Positions 15,876 to 22,925 of a stretch of DNA of 64,000 nt are shown here, in pieces. Position 1 is the stretch's first letter. The number at the start of each line of letters is the position of its first letter. The stretch is from Flavobacterium psychrotolerans. Its GTDB lineage: Bacteria; Bacteroidota; Bacteroidia; Flavobacteriales; Flavobacteriaceae. The notes beneath the pieces are model-generated. The model worked only from the letters and a program-made list of their open reading frames with translations. It did not search any database and was not told the DNA's origin. Position numbers and translations under genes: made by a program. The stretch is from positions 1 through 64,000 of the forward strand of contig NZ_QCZI01000009.1 of NCBI RefSeq assembly GCF_003097635.1, read 5' to 3'.

Positions 15876-16771
15876 ATTACATAAAACATTTAACAGGTTT
15901 TTTCGAGAAGGTGGCTACCGACAAAACACTTAATCCAACACACGTAAGTCTGTATATGTCGTTGTTCCAATTCTGGAATTGCAATCGGTTCAAAAATCCA
16001 ATCAGTATTTCTCGTGATGAGGTAATGCGAATAAGCAAAATCAGTTCCAAAGCAACCTATCATAAGTGCCTTAAAAACTTACACTCCCTAGGTTACATAA
16101 ATTATGAGCCATCTTATAATCCATTCAAAGGAAGCCACGTTTATCTATTCAATTTTTCGGATGATTTAAAACCAATTCCAAAAAACGAAAAAACCACAAT
16201 ACCAAAAAATGAACCTGTTTTTGAACTAGTCAATGAACAAGTAGTGAACAAGCTTTATACTAGTACTGGTACAAGTGATGAAACAGGTACTGAACAAGCT
16301 CTGGTATCTTATATAAACAATACAAACATACCAAACATTTCAAACGATTTAAAGATTGCAAACTTGGACGAGCAAGCAAAAAAATTTGAAAATGATGATG
16401 AGTTTTTAAGAAATATTGGTACTGAAGAAAAAGAAAAAAGTTCCGCCAAAAAAGAAATGTTTTCAACATTCGCCGACACCGATGAAAAACAAACTGAAAA
16501 AAGTCGGCAAAAAGAGAATGTGCCAACAATAGAAAATGTGAAAGCTTATTTTCTCGAACAACACTTTCCAGAAATAGAAGCTATTAAGTTTTTCAATTAC
16601 TTCTCCAGCAATGGTTGGTTAGTCGGTGGCAAAACCCCGATGGTCGATTGGCAAGCCGCAGCACAAAACTGGATGTTAAACGCACCTAAATTCATTTCAA
16701 ATGAACCACAATCCAACAGAGCAAAACACCTCAACACAGGAACAGACAAAGACTATTCAGAGCCACTATAG
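15860..16771 (+). CDS. Replication-initiator-like / DnaD-like protein
   Basis: 303 residues. The N-terminal about 110 residues look like a winged-helix initiator or replisome-organiser domain (THVSLYMSLFQFWN, then ISRDEVMRISKISSKATYHK and LKNLHSLGYINYEPS). A long, polar, low-complexity linker follows (about 115-220). The C-terminal block has VKAYFLEQHFPEIEAIKFFN and the typical NGWLVGGKTPMVDWQAAAQNW of phage/plasmid replication proteins. It overlaps the excisionase-like gene by 16 bases and the ATPase gene by 71 bases. Initiator plus DnaC-like loader suggests that the excised circle replicates. This is inferred from architecture. Confidence 0.6.
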   Translation: MASEMNYIKHLTGFFEKVATDKTLNPTHVSLYMSLFQFWNCNRFKNPISISRDEVMRISKISSKATYHKCLKNLHSLGYINYEPSYNPFKGSHVYLFNFSDDLKPIPKNEKTTIPKNEPVFELVNEQVVNKLYTSTGTSDETGTEQALVSYINNTNIPNISNDLKIANLDEQAKKFENDDEFLRNIGTEEKEKSSAKKEMFSTFADTDEKQTEKSRQKENVPTIENVKAYFLEQHFPEIEAIKFFNYFSSNGWLVGGKTPMVDWQAAAQNWMLNAPKFISNEPQSNRAKHLNTGTDKDYSEPL

Positions 16772-17366
16772 CTACACTGAAATAATTGTTTGGTTAGAGA
16801 AAAAAGGTGTCGAATTATACGGAAATCATTTCAAAATCCTTGAAAGCGATTATTCAATAATTTACAAACTCATTGCTTATTTCCTAAAAGATGAAGCAAC
16901 TTGCTTTCAATACAATATTAACCTCAACAAAGGAATTTTACTTTCTGGCCCAATCGGCTGTGGCAAAACATCACTAATGAATTTAATGAAACACTTAACG
17001 CCAACCGAACATAAGTTTTTCGTAAAACCTTGTCGAGATATAAGCTTTGAATTTATCCAGGACGGATACGAAATAATCCACAAATACAGCAAAGGCAAAC
17101 TTTACCAATCAGAACCAAAAACAATATGCTTCGATGATTTAGGAACTGAAAACAATCTAAAATATTACGGAAACGAATGTAACATAATGGCAGAAATTCT
17201 ATTAAGCCGGTATGATATTTTCACAAGTAAAAAAATCCAAACGCATATCACAACCAATCTTTCTGCAAGTGAAATTGAGAATGTTTATGGGAATCGGATT
17301 AGAAGTAGAATGCGAGAAATGTTCAATCTAATTGCCTACGACAAAACCATAAAAGATAAACGATGA
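16701..17366 (+). CDS. DnaC-like AAA+ ATPase
   Basis: 221 residues. Walker A GPIGCGKTS lies near residue 82 and Walker B ICFDDLGTE near residue 145, followed by a sensor-like ITTNLSASEI and RIRSRMREMFN with a candidate arginine finger. The size and order fit the DnaC/IstB helicase-loader group. Residues 1-25 are Gln/Thr-rich and overlap the previous gene, so a later start is possible. It probably loads the host replicative helicase at an origin recognised by the preceding protein, or acts in mobilisation. It ends with a 4-base ATGA overlap with the next gene. Confidence 0.75.
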   Translation: MNHNPTEQNTSTQEQTKTIQSHYSYTEIIVWLEKKGVELYGNHFKILESDYSIIYKLIAYFLKDEATCFQYNINLNKGILLSGPIGCGKTSLMNLMKHLTPTEHKFFVKPCRDISFEFIQDGYEIIHKYSKGKLYQSEPKTICFDDLGTENNLKYYGNECNIMAEILLSRYDIFTSKKIQTHITTNLSASEIENVYGNRIRSRMREMFNLIAYDKTIKDKR

Positions 17367-17992
17367 ACCGAATAACAAACTTCTGGAACCACTTCAAACA
17401 AAACAACTTCGTTTTTCTATTACTCAACGAAATCCCAAAAGACGAACTCAAAATACATTTCAATAAGTTAATTGAGCTACTCCATCAATACAATAAAGAT
17501 CTTGACCTAATCATAAAAAATAAAGATAAAGGAGCAGAACTAATTATTACAGCAAATGGAAATCCTTATCTTTTCAAAGAAGTAGAATTACTAGTTCATC
17601 ACGCTCCAGTTGTAAAACGTTGGAAAATAACAGCATTCCTTCAGCCAGAAAGAAGCATTTCTAAATACGAACAGAGAACCGATAAACCATTAGAATATTA
17701 CGGTATAAGCCTACGAATTAGTGATATGTATTTCACTTCAATAGAAAACCTCGAAAAACCAACCGATTTAGGTATTATAATATACCTCAAAAACGACATT
17801 ATTCACAAAGAAAACCCAAGACTTCGAGAAGCAGTTTACACCCACATAGAACATCTTGTAGGAGAAAAATCATTTGCCAATGACATTGTTTTTATTGAGA
17901 TTGAGCAATTAACCAGTGAAATGAATAATATTGAATTGTTAGACTTGTATAATTTAGCTGATTATATAAATACTTTCAAAGTACAGAAATAA
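17363..17992 (+). CDS. Hypothetical protein of the replication-like block
   Basis: 209 residues, soluble, with no signal peptide. Its first residues (MNRITNFWNHFKQNNFVFLLL) resemble small immunity or plasmid-borne proteins, but I cannot name a family. The central part (ITAFLQPERSISKYEQR) and C-terminus (VGEKSFANDIVFIEIEQL) look like an alpha/beta fold. It is translationally coupled to the ATPase gene by a 4-base overlap and ends this gene run. Its association with the ATPase suggests an accessory role in the same process. No function can be assigned. Confidence 0.6.
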   Translation: MNRITNFWNHFKQNNFVFLLLNEIPKDELKIHFNKLIELLHQYNKDLDLIIKNKDKGAELIITANGNPYLFKEVELLVHHAPVVKRWKITAFLQPERSISKYEQRTDKPLEYYGISLRISDMYFTSIENLEKPTDLGIIIYLKNDIIHKENPRLREAVYTHIEHLVGEKSFANDIVFIEIEQLTSEMNNIELLDLYNLADYINTFKVQK

Positions 17993-18150
17993 TTTATCGC
18001 TTAAAAAAAAATTAATGATAGGCATTTTTGATTTGAAAAATAAGTAAATAGTATTTCCATTAACAATTTATTCTGTAAATTTCCGCTTTTTAAAATTCAA
18101 TCGCTTTAGAGCATCTAATTGGTCGAATTTGCTATTAATTTCCACAATTT

Positions 18151-18861
18151 ATGAATAATAAATATGATTTTTATATCGACGAAAGTTGTCATTTAGAAAA
18201 TGATAATATTCCTGTTATGTGTATTGGTTACATCAAAGTACCAATGACCGATTATGTTGAATTACAAAAAGAATTCAATCAAATATTAGCAAAGCACAAT
18301 CAAAAATCAGAGTTAAAATGGAATAAATTTTCAAATGCAAGAACAGCATTATACAAAGAATTAGTAGATTATTTCTTTCGGTCATCATTACAATTTCGTT
18401 GTATTTTAGTCAAATACAAAGAACGACTAAATCATAAAGATTTCAATCAAGGCTCACACGACAATTTCTATTATAAAATGACCTATTATTTATTACACCC
18501 AAATAATAGCAATGGAGATGAATATAGAGTTTTTATAGACATTCAAAATACTCGTGGTAGAGAAAAACTAAAAAAAATTAATGAAGTTTTTGATGCGGAA
18601 TACAAAGGCAAAAGCCCATTCAAACAATTCCAGCATTTACATTCTCACGATAATAATTTCTTTCAATTAGCCGATTTCTTTATTGGAGCTATTACTTATA
18701 AAACAAGAGTAGTAATGAAGAATATCGAGAATCCAACTCCAAACAGAATGGATTTCATTCAATATTTAGAAACTAAATCTGGTTTTAATCTCGAAGAAGG
18801 AACAGAACCTTGGGAAACAAAGTTCAATATTTTTGATCACCAACCTAAAATAAAACTATAA
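18151..18861 (+). CDS. DUF3800 protein (RNase H-like fold)
   Basis: 236 residues. The N-terminal YDFYIDESCH has the Asp-Glu-Ser motif that defines DUF3800, and the C-terminal part has HDNNFFQLADFFIGAI, the second conserved acidic motif (QLAD). DUF3800 proteins have an RNase H-like fold and are frequent in defence islands and mobile elements, sometimes as toxin or antitoxin partners. It stands 158 bases after the previous gene, so it probably has its own promoter. Its stop codon overlaps the start of the next gene (TAATG), a strong sign that the pair works together. Confidence 0.8.
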   Translation: MNNKYDFYIDESCHLENDNIPVMCIGYIKVPMTDYVELQKEFNQILAKHNQKSELKWNKFSNARTALYKELVDYFFRSSLQFRCILVKYKERLNHKDFNQGSHDNFYYKMTYYLLHPNNSNGDEYRVFIDIQNTRGREKLKKINEVFDAEYKGKSPFKQFQHLHSHDNNFFQLADFFIGAITYKTRVVMKNIENPTPNRMDFIQYLETKSGFNLEEGTEPWETKFNIFDHQPKIKL

Positions 18862-19346
18862 TGGATTTATTTAATTTGGATGATCACATACCCAATTTAG
18901 GAATAGACCCATCATCTGAACATTTAGAAGAACTATTTCAATTATTCAAAGCCGATTTTATTGATAACGTTTTTTATTTTGATGGTTGCAGAGTGAAAAT
19001 AGATGTAGCAAATTCAAAAGAAGAAGGTTTCGAAACTTATCCGCACACTTTTGTAAAAATCATCACTAGAGGTGATAAAGGGAAAAGAAATTTTGATAAA
19101 AAAAGAGCCAACAAAATTCATTGGATAAAACCAATACTAGAAAATAAAGATACTCAAGACGTAACTTGTTTTCAATTTTTAGAAGCTGATGGTAAAATCA
19201 GGGACTATTTTTGGTTCAAAGAAGGAAACTTTTTAGTTGTAATGGAAAAAATCACTCCAAACTATATGATTATTTCTTGTTTTCATATTGATGATGCAAG
19301 AAACCAAAAATACTATGAAGACAAATATACAAAGAGGGTAAAATAA
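18861..19346 (+). CDS. RelE/BECR-fold nuclease-like partner of the DUF3800 protein
   Basis: 161 residues. The second half has the look of phage-associated BECR (barnase-EndoU-ColicinE5/D-RelE) nuclease domains: a basic helix FDKKRANKIHWIKPILEN, then strands DYFWFKEGNFLVVMEK and MIISCFHIDDARNQKYYEDKY, with conserved Arg/His and Tyr/Lys near the end. It starts on the last base of the DUF3800 stop codon. An RNA-cleaving toxin or effector paired with DUF3800 as regulator or second enzyme is plausible. The BECR assignment is by pattern only. Confidence 0.5.
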   Translation: MDLFNLDDHIPNLGIDPSSEHLEELFQLFKADFIDNVFYFDGCRVKIDVANSKEEGFETYPHTFVKIITRGDKGKRNFDKKRANKIHWIKPILENKDTQDVTCFQFLEADGKIRDYFWFKEGNFLVVMEKITPNYMIISCFHIDDARNQKYYEDKYTKRVK

Positions 19347-19403
19347 AAAATGCCACAACTACGGTGTTGTGGCGAACCAGATCCTTTTCCCTAGGGAAAT
19401 GAC
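19340..19403 (-). ncRNA. Candidate small RNA, about 60 nt, leftward
   Basis: A complete small transcription unit can be read on the minus strand. There is a consensus promoter (19439-19408), then a predicted start near 19401. A self-complementary 14-mer (TTTCCCTAGGGAAA, 19399-19386) follows, and then an 8-bp terminator stem (19373-19366 with 19359-19352) running into a T-rich tail. The unit has no start codon and no open frame of note. It converges on the DUF3800/BECR-like pair, whose last gene ends at 19346, so the RNA's 3' end overlaps that gene's stop. It may be a regulator of the pair. Confidence 0.5.
19352..19373 (-). terminator. Terminator of the leftward small RNA
   Basis: An 8-bp GC-rich stem (GCCACAAC/GTTGTGGC) with a 6-base loop is followed on the minus strand by ATTTTTTATTTT. 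The plus-strand side lacks a T-run, so it works leftward. The remaining 19440-19700 holds no gene that I can support. Confidence 0.75.
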
Positions 19404-19407
19404 TTTG

Positions 19408-19439
19408 CAAATATATGTCATCTTAAACCAAAAACCAAA
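19408..19439 (-). promoter_or_regulatory. Consensus promoter for the leftward small RNA
   Basis: On the minus strand, TTTG (19439-19436) and TATATTTG (19415-19408) are separated by 20 bases, an exact match to the Bacteroidota consensus. Nothing but the short hairpin unit lies downstream. Confidence 0.65.
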
Positions 19440-19700
19440 TTTTCTATTAAAAACGTGTTTTTTGACTAATTTCCAGTTGTGTTTTCATAAATATTTATAA
19501 CAATATACCAAAAAGAAAATCAATTAACCAGTCCATTATCTCATTCAGCTGCACAAAACTTTCATTTAGTCCAAGTATTCCTAAACTCAAGTCTTTGTTT
19601 GCTTCATTTCGCTAATTACGTTTGCAATATCGAGAACATTCTTTTTCCGTTCGTTGGTAAAAGTCAAAATGATTTTAAAACATATTAATCTTTTTTAACA

Positions 19701-19739
19701 ATTGATTAGTAATCAATTAATATAATTTGATTAATTTTG
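19701..19739 (+). promoter_or_regulatory. Promoter with dyad operator for the Cys/His-rich protein gene
   Basis: TAATTTTG (19732-19739) fits the -7 consensus. A perfect dyad, ATTGATTA-G-TAATCAAT (19701-19717), covers the expected -33 region. This geometry suits repression or activation by a dimeric regulator. No regulator gene is found nearby, so the factor would be encoded elsewhere. Confidence 0.5.
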
Positions 19740-19757
19740 GTTCAAATTAAAGCACAA

Positions 19758-20129
19758 ATGAATAAATTTCACATTTTAGTAATCGTATTATTTGGTTTCT
19801 TATTGATGCCAAGTAGTTCTTTTGCGTGTGAAAATAATTCATCTAAACATTCTACTACAAAAGAAACTTCCTCAAAAATGGACAAAGATGATTGTTGTAA
19901 AAACGACAATCATTCCAAAATGAATGACCACGAAGGTTGTGGAGGAAAATGCAGTCATTCTAAATGTGGTTGCGCTACTTCTTGTAACAGTTGTACTGTT
20001 GCTATTAATGAATTGAAATTTAAAGACAATCTTTTTAATTTCGTTTCTGAAAAACAAAAATTTTACAACTATGAAACCAACATTTCTTCTGGTTTCAATT
20101 CCCTTTGGCTTATACCAAAAATAAGCTGA
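19758..20129 (+). CDS. Exported Cys/His-rich metal-binding protein
   Basis: 123 residues from the ATG at 19758; an upstream in-frame TTG at 19737 overlaps the promoter and is less likely. A signal peptide (LVIVLFGFLLMPSSSFA) is followed by about 60 residues packed with Cys, His, Asp and Lys: DKDDCCKNDNHSKMND, EGCGGKCSHSKCGCATSCNS. The C-terminal 40 residues are ordinary. It heads the copper-handling gene group and is preceded by a dyad operator. It is likely a periplasmic metal sponge or chaperone, by composition. No family name is recognised with confidence. Confidence 0.65.
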   Translation: MNKFHILVIVLFGFLLMPSSSFACENNSSKHSTTKETSSKMDKDDCCKNDNHSKMNDHEGCGGKCSHSKCGCATSCNSCTVAINELKFKDNLFNFVSEKQKFYNYETNISSGFNSLWLIPKIS

Positions 20130-20288
20130 ATTCCAATTATGACAGCCACAATTGTATCTAATAGATACTAATTAATGCTTTCAAAATCATTTATTTTCTC
20201 GGTTAATCTCAATTTCAAAATGATGCCTTTGCTATGATTCATTTCGTTATTGCTTAACTAATTCAATTCTAAAATTATTTACATACAA

Positions 20289-21149
20289 ATGAAATCATTA
20301 GAAAAAACAATGATGGCAATACTGCTATTGTTATCAGTTGTGATATCCAACGCACAAATTAAAAATGCTAAAACAGAATCCGTTAAAATTTACGGAAACT
20401 GCGCAATGTGCAAAGCCACAATAGAAAAAGCAGGAAGTCTTAAAAATATCGCAAACGTTGATTGGAATGCGGATACAAAAATGGCTGTCCTTACTTATGA
20501 CCCTAAAATAACCAACCAAGACGAAATACTCAAACGTATTGCATTGGTAGGTTATGACAGTGATAAATTTCTTGCTCCAGACGCAGTTTATTCAAAACTT
20601 GCAGGATGTTGTCAATATAATCGTGAGGCAAAAGTTCCCGTGAAAGTAGATGCAATGTCAAGAGCTGATAAATCAGAACATTCAGAAATGAATATGTCCA
20701 ATCATTCTACAACTACTAATGACCAAGCCGTAAATCAATTAAAATCAGTTTTCGACAACTATTTTTTATTGAAAGATGCTTTGGTAAAAACAGATGGAAG
20801 CGCTGCTTCAATAAAAGCAAAAGATTTGCTTTCAGCAATTACTGCTGTAAAAATGGAAACCTTAAAAATGGACGAACATTTGGTTTGGATGAAAGTATTA
20901 AAAGATTTAACTGCTGATGCCAAAAGTATTTCTGACACGCAGGATATCAAGAAGCAAAGAGAATCTTTTAAATCATTATCCAAGAGCACATACCTCTTGA
21001 TAAAAGCTTCAAAACCAACCGAAGTCATTTATTATCAATATTGTCCTATGCAAGATGCCAATTGGTTAAGCAAAGAAAACTCAGTCAAAAACCCTTACTA
21101 TGGCTCACAAATGTTGAGTTGTGGCAAAACAGTAGAAACAATAAAATAA
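20289..21149 (+). CDS. Periplasmic HMA-DUF3347 copper-binding protein
   Basis: 286 residues with a signal peptide (1-22). Residues about 30-95 form a heavy-metal-associated domain with the metal site CAMC (C38, C41) and a GYDSDKF end. After a His/Met-rich linker (SEHSEMNMSNHS), residues about 140-286 form a DUF3347 helical domain. That domain ends with YCPMQDANWLSKE and KNPYYGSQMLSCG, whose Cys and Met may bind copper. Two metal-binding modules in one exported chain suggest Cu(I)/Cu(II) relay in the periplasm. It is followed 19 bases later by the repeat protein and shares its second domain with the protein at 21953. Confidence 0.8.
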   Translation: MKSLEKTMMAILLLLSVVISNAQIKNAKTESVKIYGNCAMCKATIEKAGSLKNIANVDWNADTKMAVLTYDPKITNQDEILKRIALVGYDSDKFLAPDAVYSKLAGCCQYNREAKVPVKVDAMSRADKSEHSEMNMSNHSTTTNDQAVNQLKSVFDNYFLLKDALVKTDGSAASIKAKDLLSAITAVKMETLKMDEHLVWMKVLKDLTADAKSISDTQDIKKQRESFKSLSKSTYLLIKASKPTEVIYYQYCPMQDANWLSKENSVKNPYYGSQMLSCGKTVETIK

Positions 21150-21168
21150 CAATTAAAATACTAAAAAG

Positions 21169-21771
21169 ATGAAAACAATAATTATCGTATTAAGTGCATT
21201 TTTTGCATTTAGTTCAAACGCAATAGCACAAAAAGCTACAAAAAATGAGGAACAAAAAATAATTTATACTTGTCCTTCACATCCTGACGAGATGAATTCA
21301 ACTTCTGGAAAATGCCCAAAATGCGGTATGGAATTGACAAAAATTACCGAAAAAGTACCTACCTACGCTACAAAAGGAAGCCAACCTATGAGTAAAACGG
21401 TAACAAGATATGTTTGCCCAATGGACGGCTCAACTTCTGATAAACCAGGAGAATGTTCTAAATGTGCAATGAAGATGGTAAAAACCACCGAAAAAGTAGA
21501 TACACACCCTCTAAAAGGAAGTCAACCTACAAGCAAAATGGTAACAAAATATGTTTGTCCTGCCGATGGTTCAACTTCAACAACCGAAGGAAAATGTTCT
21601 AAATGTGGTACTGGAATGGTAAAAATTACCGAAACAGTAGATAACCACCCTCAAAAAGGAAGTCAACCTAAAACTAAAATTGTGACAAAATATGTTTGTC
21701 CAATGGACGGCACTACTGCTGATACCAAAGGAGAATGCCCTAAATGTGGAATGCAAATGGTTAAAAAATAA
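21169..21771 (+). CDS. Exported protein with four tandem heavy-metal-binding repeats
   Basis: 200 residues with a signal peptide ending AIAQ (residue 20). Four copies of a short zinc-ribbon-like module follow, each C-P-x(2-5)-D/H then C-x2-C-G/A-M near its end (YTCPSHPDE, YVCPMDG, YVCPADG, YVCPMDG; CPKCGM, CSKCAM, CSKCGT, CPKCGM). Units are about 47 residues apart and joined by the linker KGSQPxSKxVT. The module matches the heavy-metal-binding domain seen at CusB/CopA N-termini. Repeats two to four are nearly identical, which points to recent tandem duplication. It is a likely periplasmic copper buffer. Confidence 0.8.
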   Translation: MKTIIIVLSAFFAFSSNAIAQKATKNEEQKIIYTCPSHPDEMNSTSGKCPKCGMELTKITEKVPTYATKGSQPMSKTVTRYVCPMDGSTSDKPGECSKCAMKMVKTTEKVDTHPLKGSQPTSKMVTKYVCPADGSTSTTEGKCSKCGTGMVKITETVDNHPQKGSQPKTKIVTKYVCPMDGTTADTKGECPKCGMQMVKK

Positions 21772-21805
21772 AATCATAAGCACTGATATCTGTATGCTTA
21801 TGAAC

Positions 21806-21837
21806 AACGCATCATAATATTTTTTGTGATGCGTTTA
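21806..21837 (+). terminator. Stem-loop after the repeat protein gene
   Basis: A 9-bp stem AACGCATCA/TGATGCGTT (21806-21814 and 21827-21835) with a T-rich loop and a weak T tail. It could be a partial terminator or processing site inside the copper gene group. Confidence 0.5.
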
Positions 21838-21856
21838 TTATACAATCAATAGTAAA

Positions 21857-21925
21857 ATGAAAAAGGTAATTTCCGTATTAAAATGGATTTTCAAAAAAAT
21901 ATTCATCAAAAAATGTTGCCAATAG
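21857..21925 (+). CDS. Possible 22-residue cationic peptide
   Basis: An ATG-started frame with product MKKVISVLKWIFKKIFIKKC plus CQ. It is strongly cationic and amphipathic and ends in a Cys pair. It lies between the repeat-protein gene and the DUF3347 gene. The short length makes chance possible. It is reported because of the clear amphipathic pattern and Cys-Cys end in a metal locus. Confidence 0.3.
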   Translation: MKKVISVLKWIFKKIFIKKCCQ

Positions 21926-21952
21926 CAACAATAACAATTTAAAAACAATAAA

Positions 21953-22465
21953 ATGAAAAATATAATTCTTTCAGCCATAGCAATGGCATTCGTAATGGTT
22001 TCTGTAAATGCTCAAAGCAAAAAAGTACCCGCCAAATTTTCAATAGATAAAATCGTAACCAATTATTTAGCTTTAAAAAATGCTTTGACCAAAGATGACA
22101 CCAAAGCAGCGGCGAGTGCAGGAAAAACTTTATACGCTAATTTCAATGCTGTAAAAGTAAATACGATTGATTCTAAACTCAAAAAAAACTATCTTGATAT
22201 TACCGAAAGTGCCAAAGAACACGCAGAACACATTGGCGATAATGCGGGGAAACTAGAACATCAAAGAGAGCATTTCGTTTTGTTAAGCAAAGACATTAAC
22301 GATTTGATTAAACTTTTCGGAACTAAACAAAAACTGTATCAAGACTACTGCCCTATGGCAAATGAAGCAAAAGGTGCTATTTGGATCAGTGAAGTTAAAG
22401 ACATCAAAAACCCTTACTATGGTTCTAAAATGCTTACTTGTGGTTCAATAAAAAAAACATTGTAA
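21953..22465 (+). CDS. Exported DUF3347 protein
   Basis: 170 residues with a signal peptide (1-20, ending VNAQ). The whole mature part is one DUF3347 helical domain: IVTNYLALKNALTKDD at the front, EHQREHFVLLSKDI in the middle, then YCPMANEAKGAIWISE and KNPYYGSKMLTCG. This tail almost repeats the one in the 20289 protein, so the two are paralogues. Domains of this family are found beside copper-efflux genes and at the C-terminus of CusB-like adaptors, with a proposed Cu-binding role. It lies 1 base before the haem-protein gene, implying co-transcription. Confidence 0.8.
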   Translation: MKNIILSAIAMAFVMVSVNAQSKKVPAKFSIDKIVTNYLALKNALTKDDTKAAASAGKTLYANFNAVKVNTIDSKLKKNYLDITESAKEHAEHIGDNAGKLEHQREHFVLLSKDINDLIKLFGTKQKLYQDYCPMANEAKGAIWISEVKDIKNPYYGSKMLTCGSIKKTL

Positions 22466-22466
22466 A

Positions 22467-22925
22467 ATGAATAGTATCATCAAAAGAATAGCCGTCATAG
22501 GTTTAATTCTTTTTTTGTTGATACAGTTATATCAGCCTGCTCGTAATTTAGGTTATGAGCAGGATTTAACTGCAAATTTCACAAAAGTCTATACTGTTCC
22601 TAAAAATGTAGAAACAATATTGCGTACTTCTTGTTATGACTGCCATAGCAATAATACCAATTATCCTTGGTATTCTAATATTCAACCCGCACGGTTTTTT
22701 ATGGAAAGTCATATCAAAGAAGGAAAAGAAAATTTGAATTTTAATGAATGGGGGAATTATAGTAGCCGTAAGCAAAATAATAAATTAGATAGAATTGCAA
22801 AACAAATAAAATCTAACGAAATGCCTTTGGCATCATACACACTAATTCATAAAAATGCAATACTCACACCTACTCAAAAAGTGGAAGTAATCAATTGGAT
22901 AAATACACTAAAAAATGAGGAATAA
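22467..22925 (+). CDS. Membrane-anchored haem-binding-domain protein
   Basis: 152 residues. One N-terminal transmembrane anchor (about 7-22) precedes a periplasmic domain with a single c-type haem motif CYDCH near residue 56 and the conserved NNTNYPWYSNIQPARFFMES downstream, which fits the haem-binding domain family often seen next to copper or cytochrome genes in Bacteroidota. It starts 1 base after the DUF3347 gene and overlaps the multicopper oxidase gene by 11 bases. It is probably an electron carrier or sensor coupled to the oxidase. The electron partner is not evident. Confidence 0.8.
   Translation: MNSIIKRIAVIGLILFLLIQLYQPARNLGYEQDLTANFTKVYTVPKNVETILRTSCYDCHSNNTNYPWYSNIQPARFFMESHIKEGKENLNFNEWGNYSSRKQNNKLDRIAKQIKSNEMPLASYTLIHKNAILTPTQKVEVINWINTLKNEE

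Noticed and set aside
19510..19640. Possible minus-strand remnant of about 35 codons in the gap before the Cys/His-rich gene
   Set aside because: It has no ATG, no ribosome site and no recognisable motif. It is too short to call a pseudogene.
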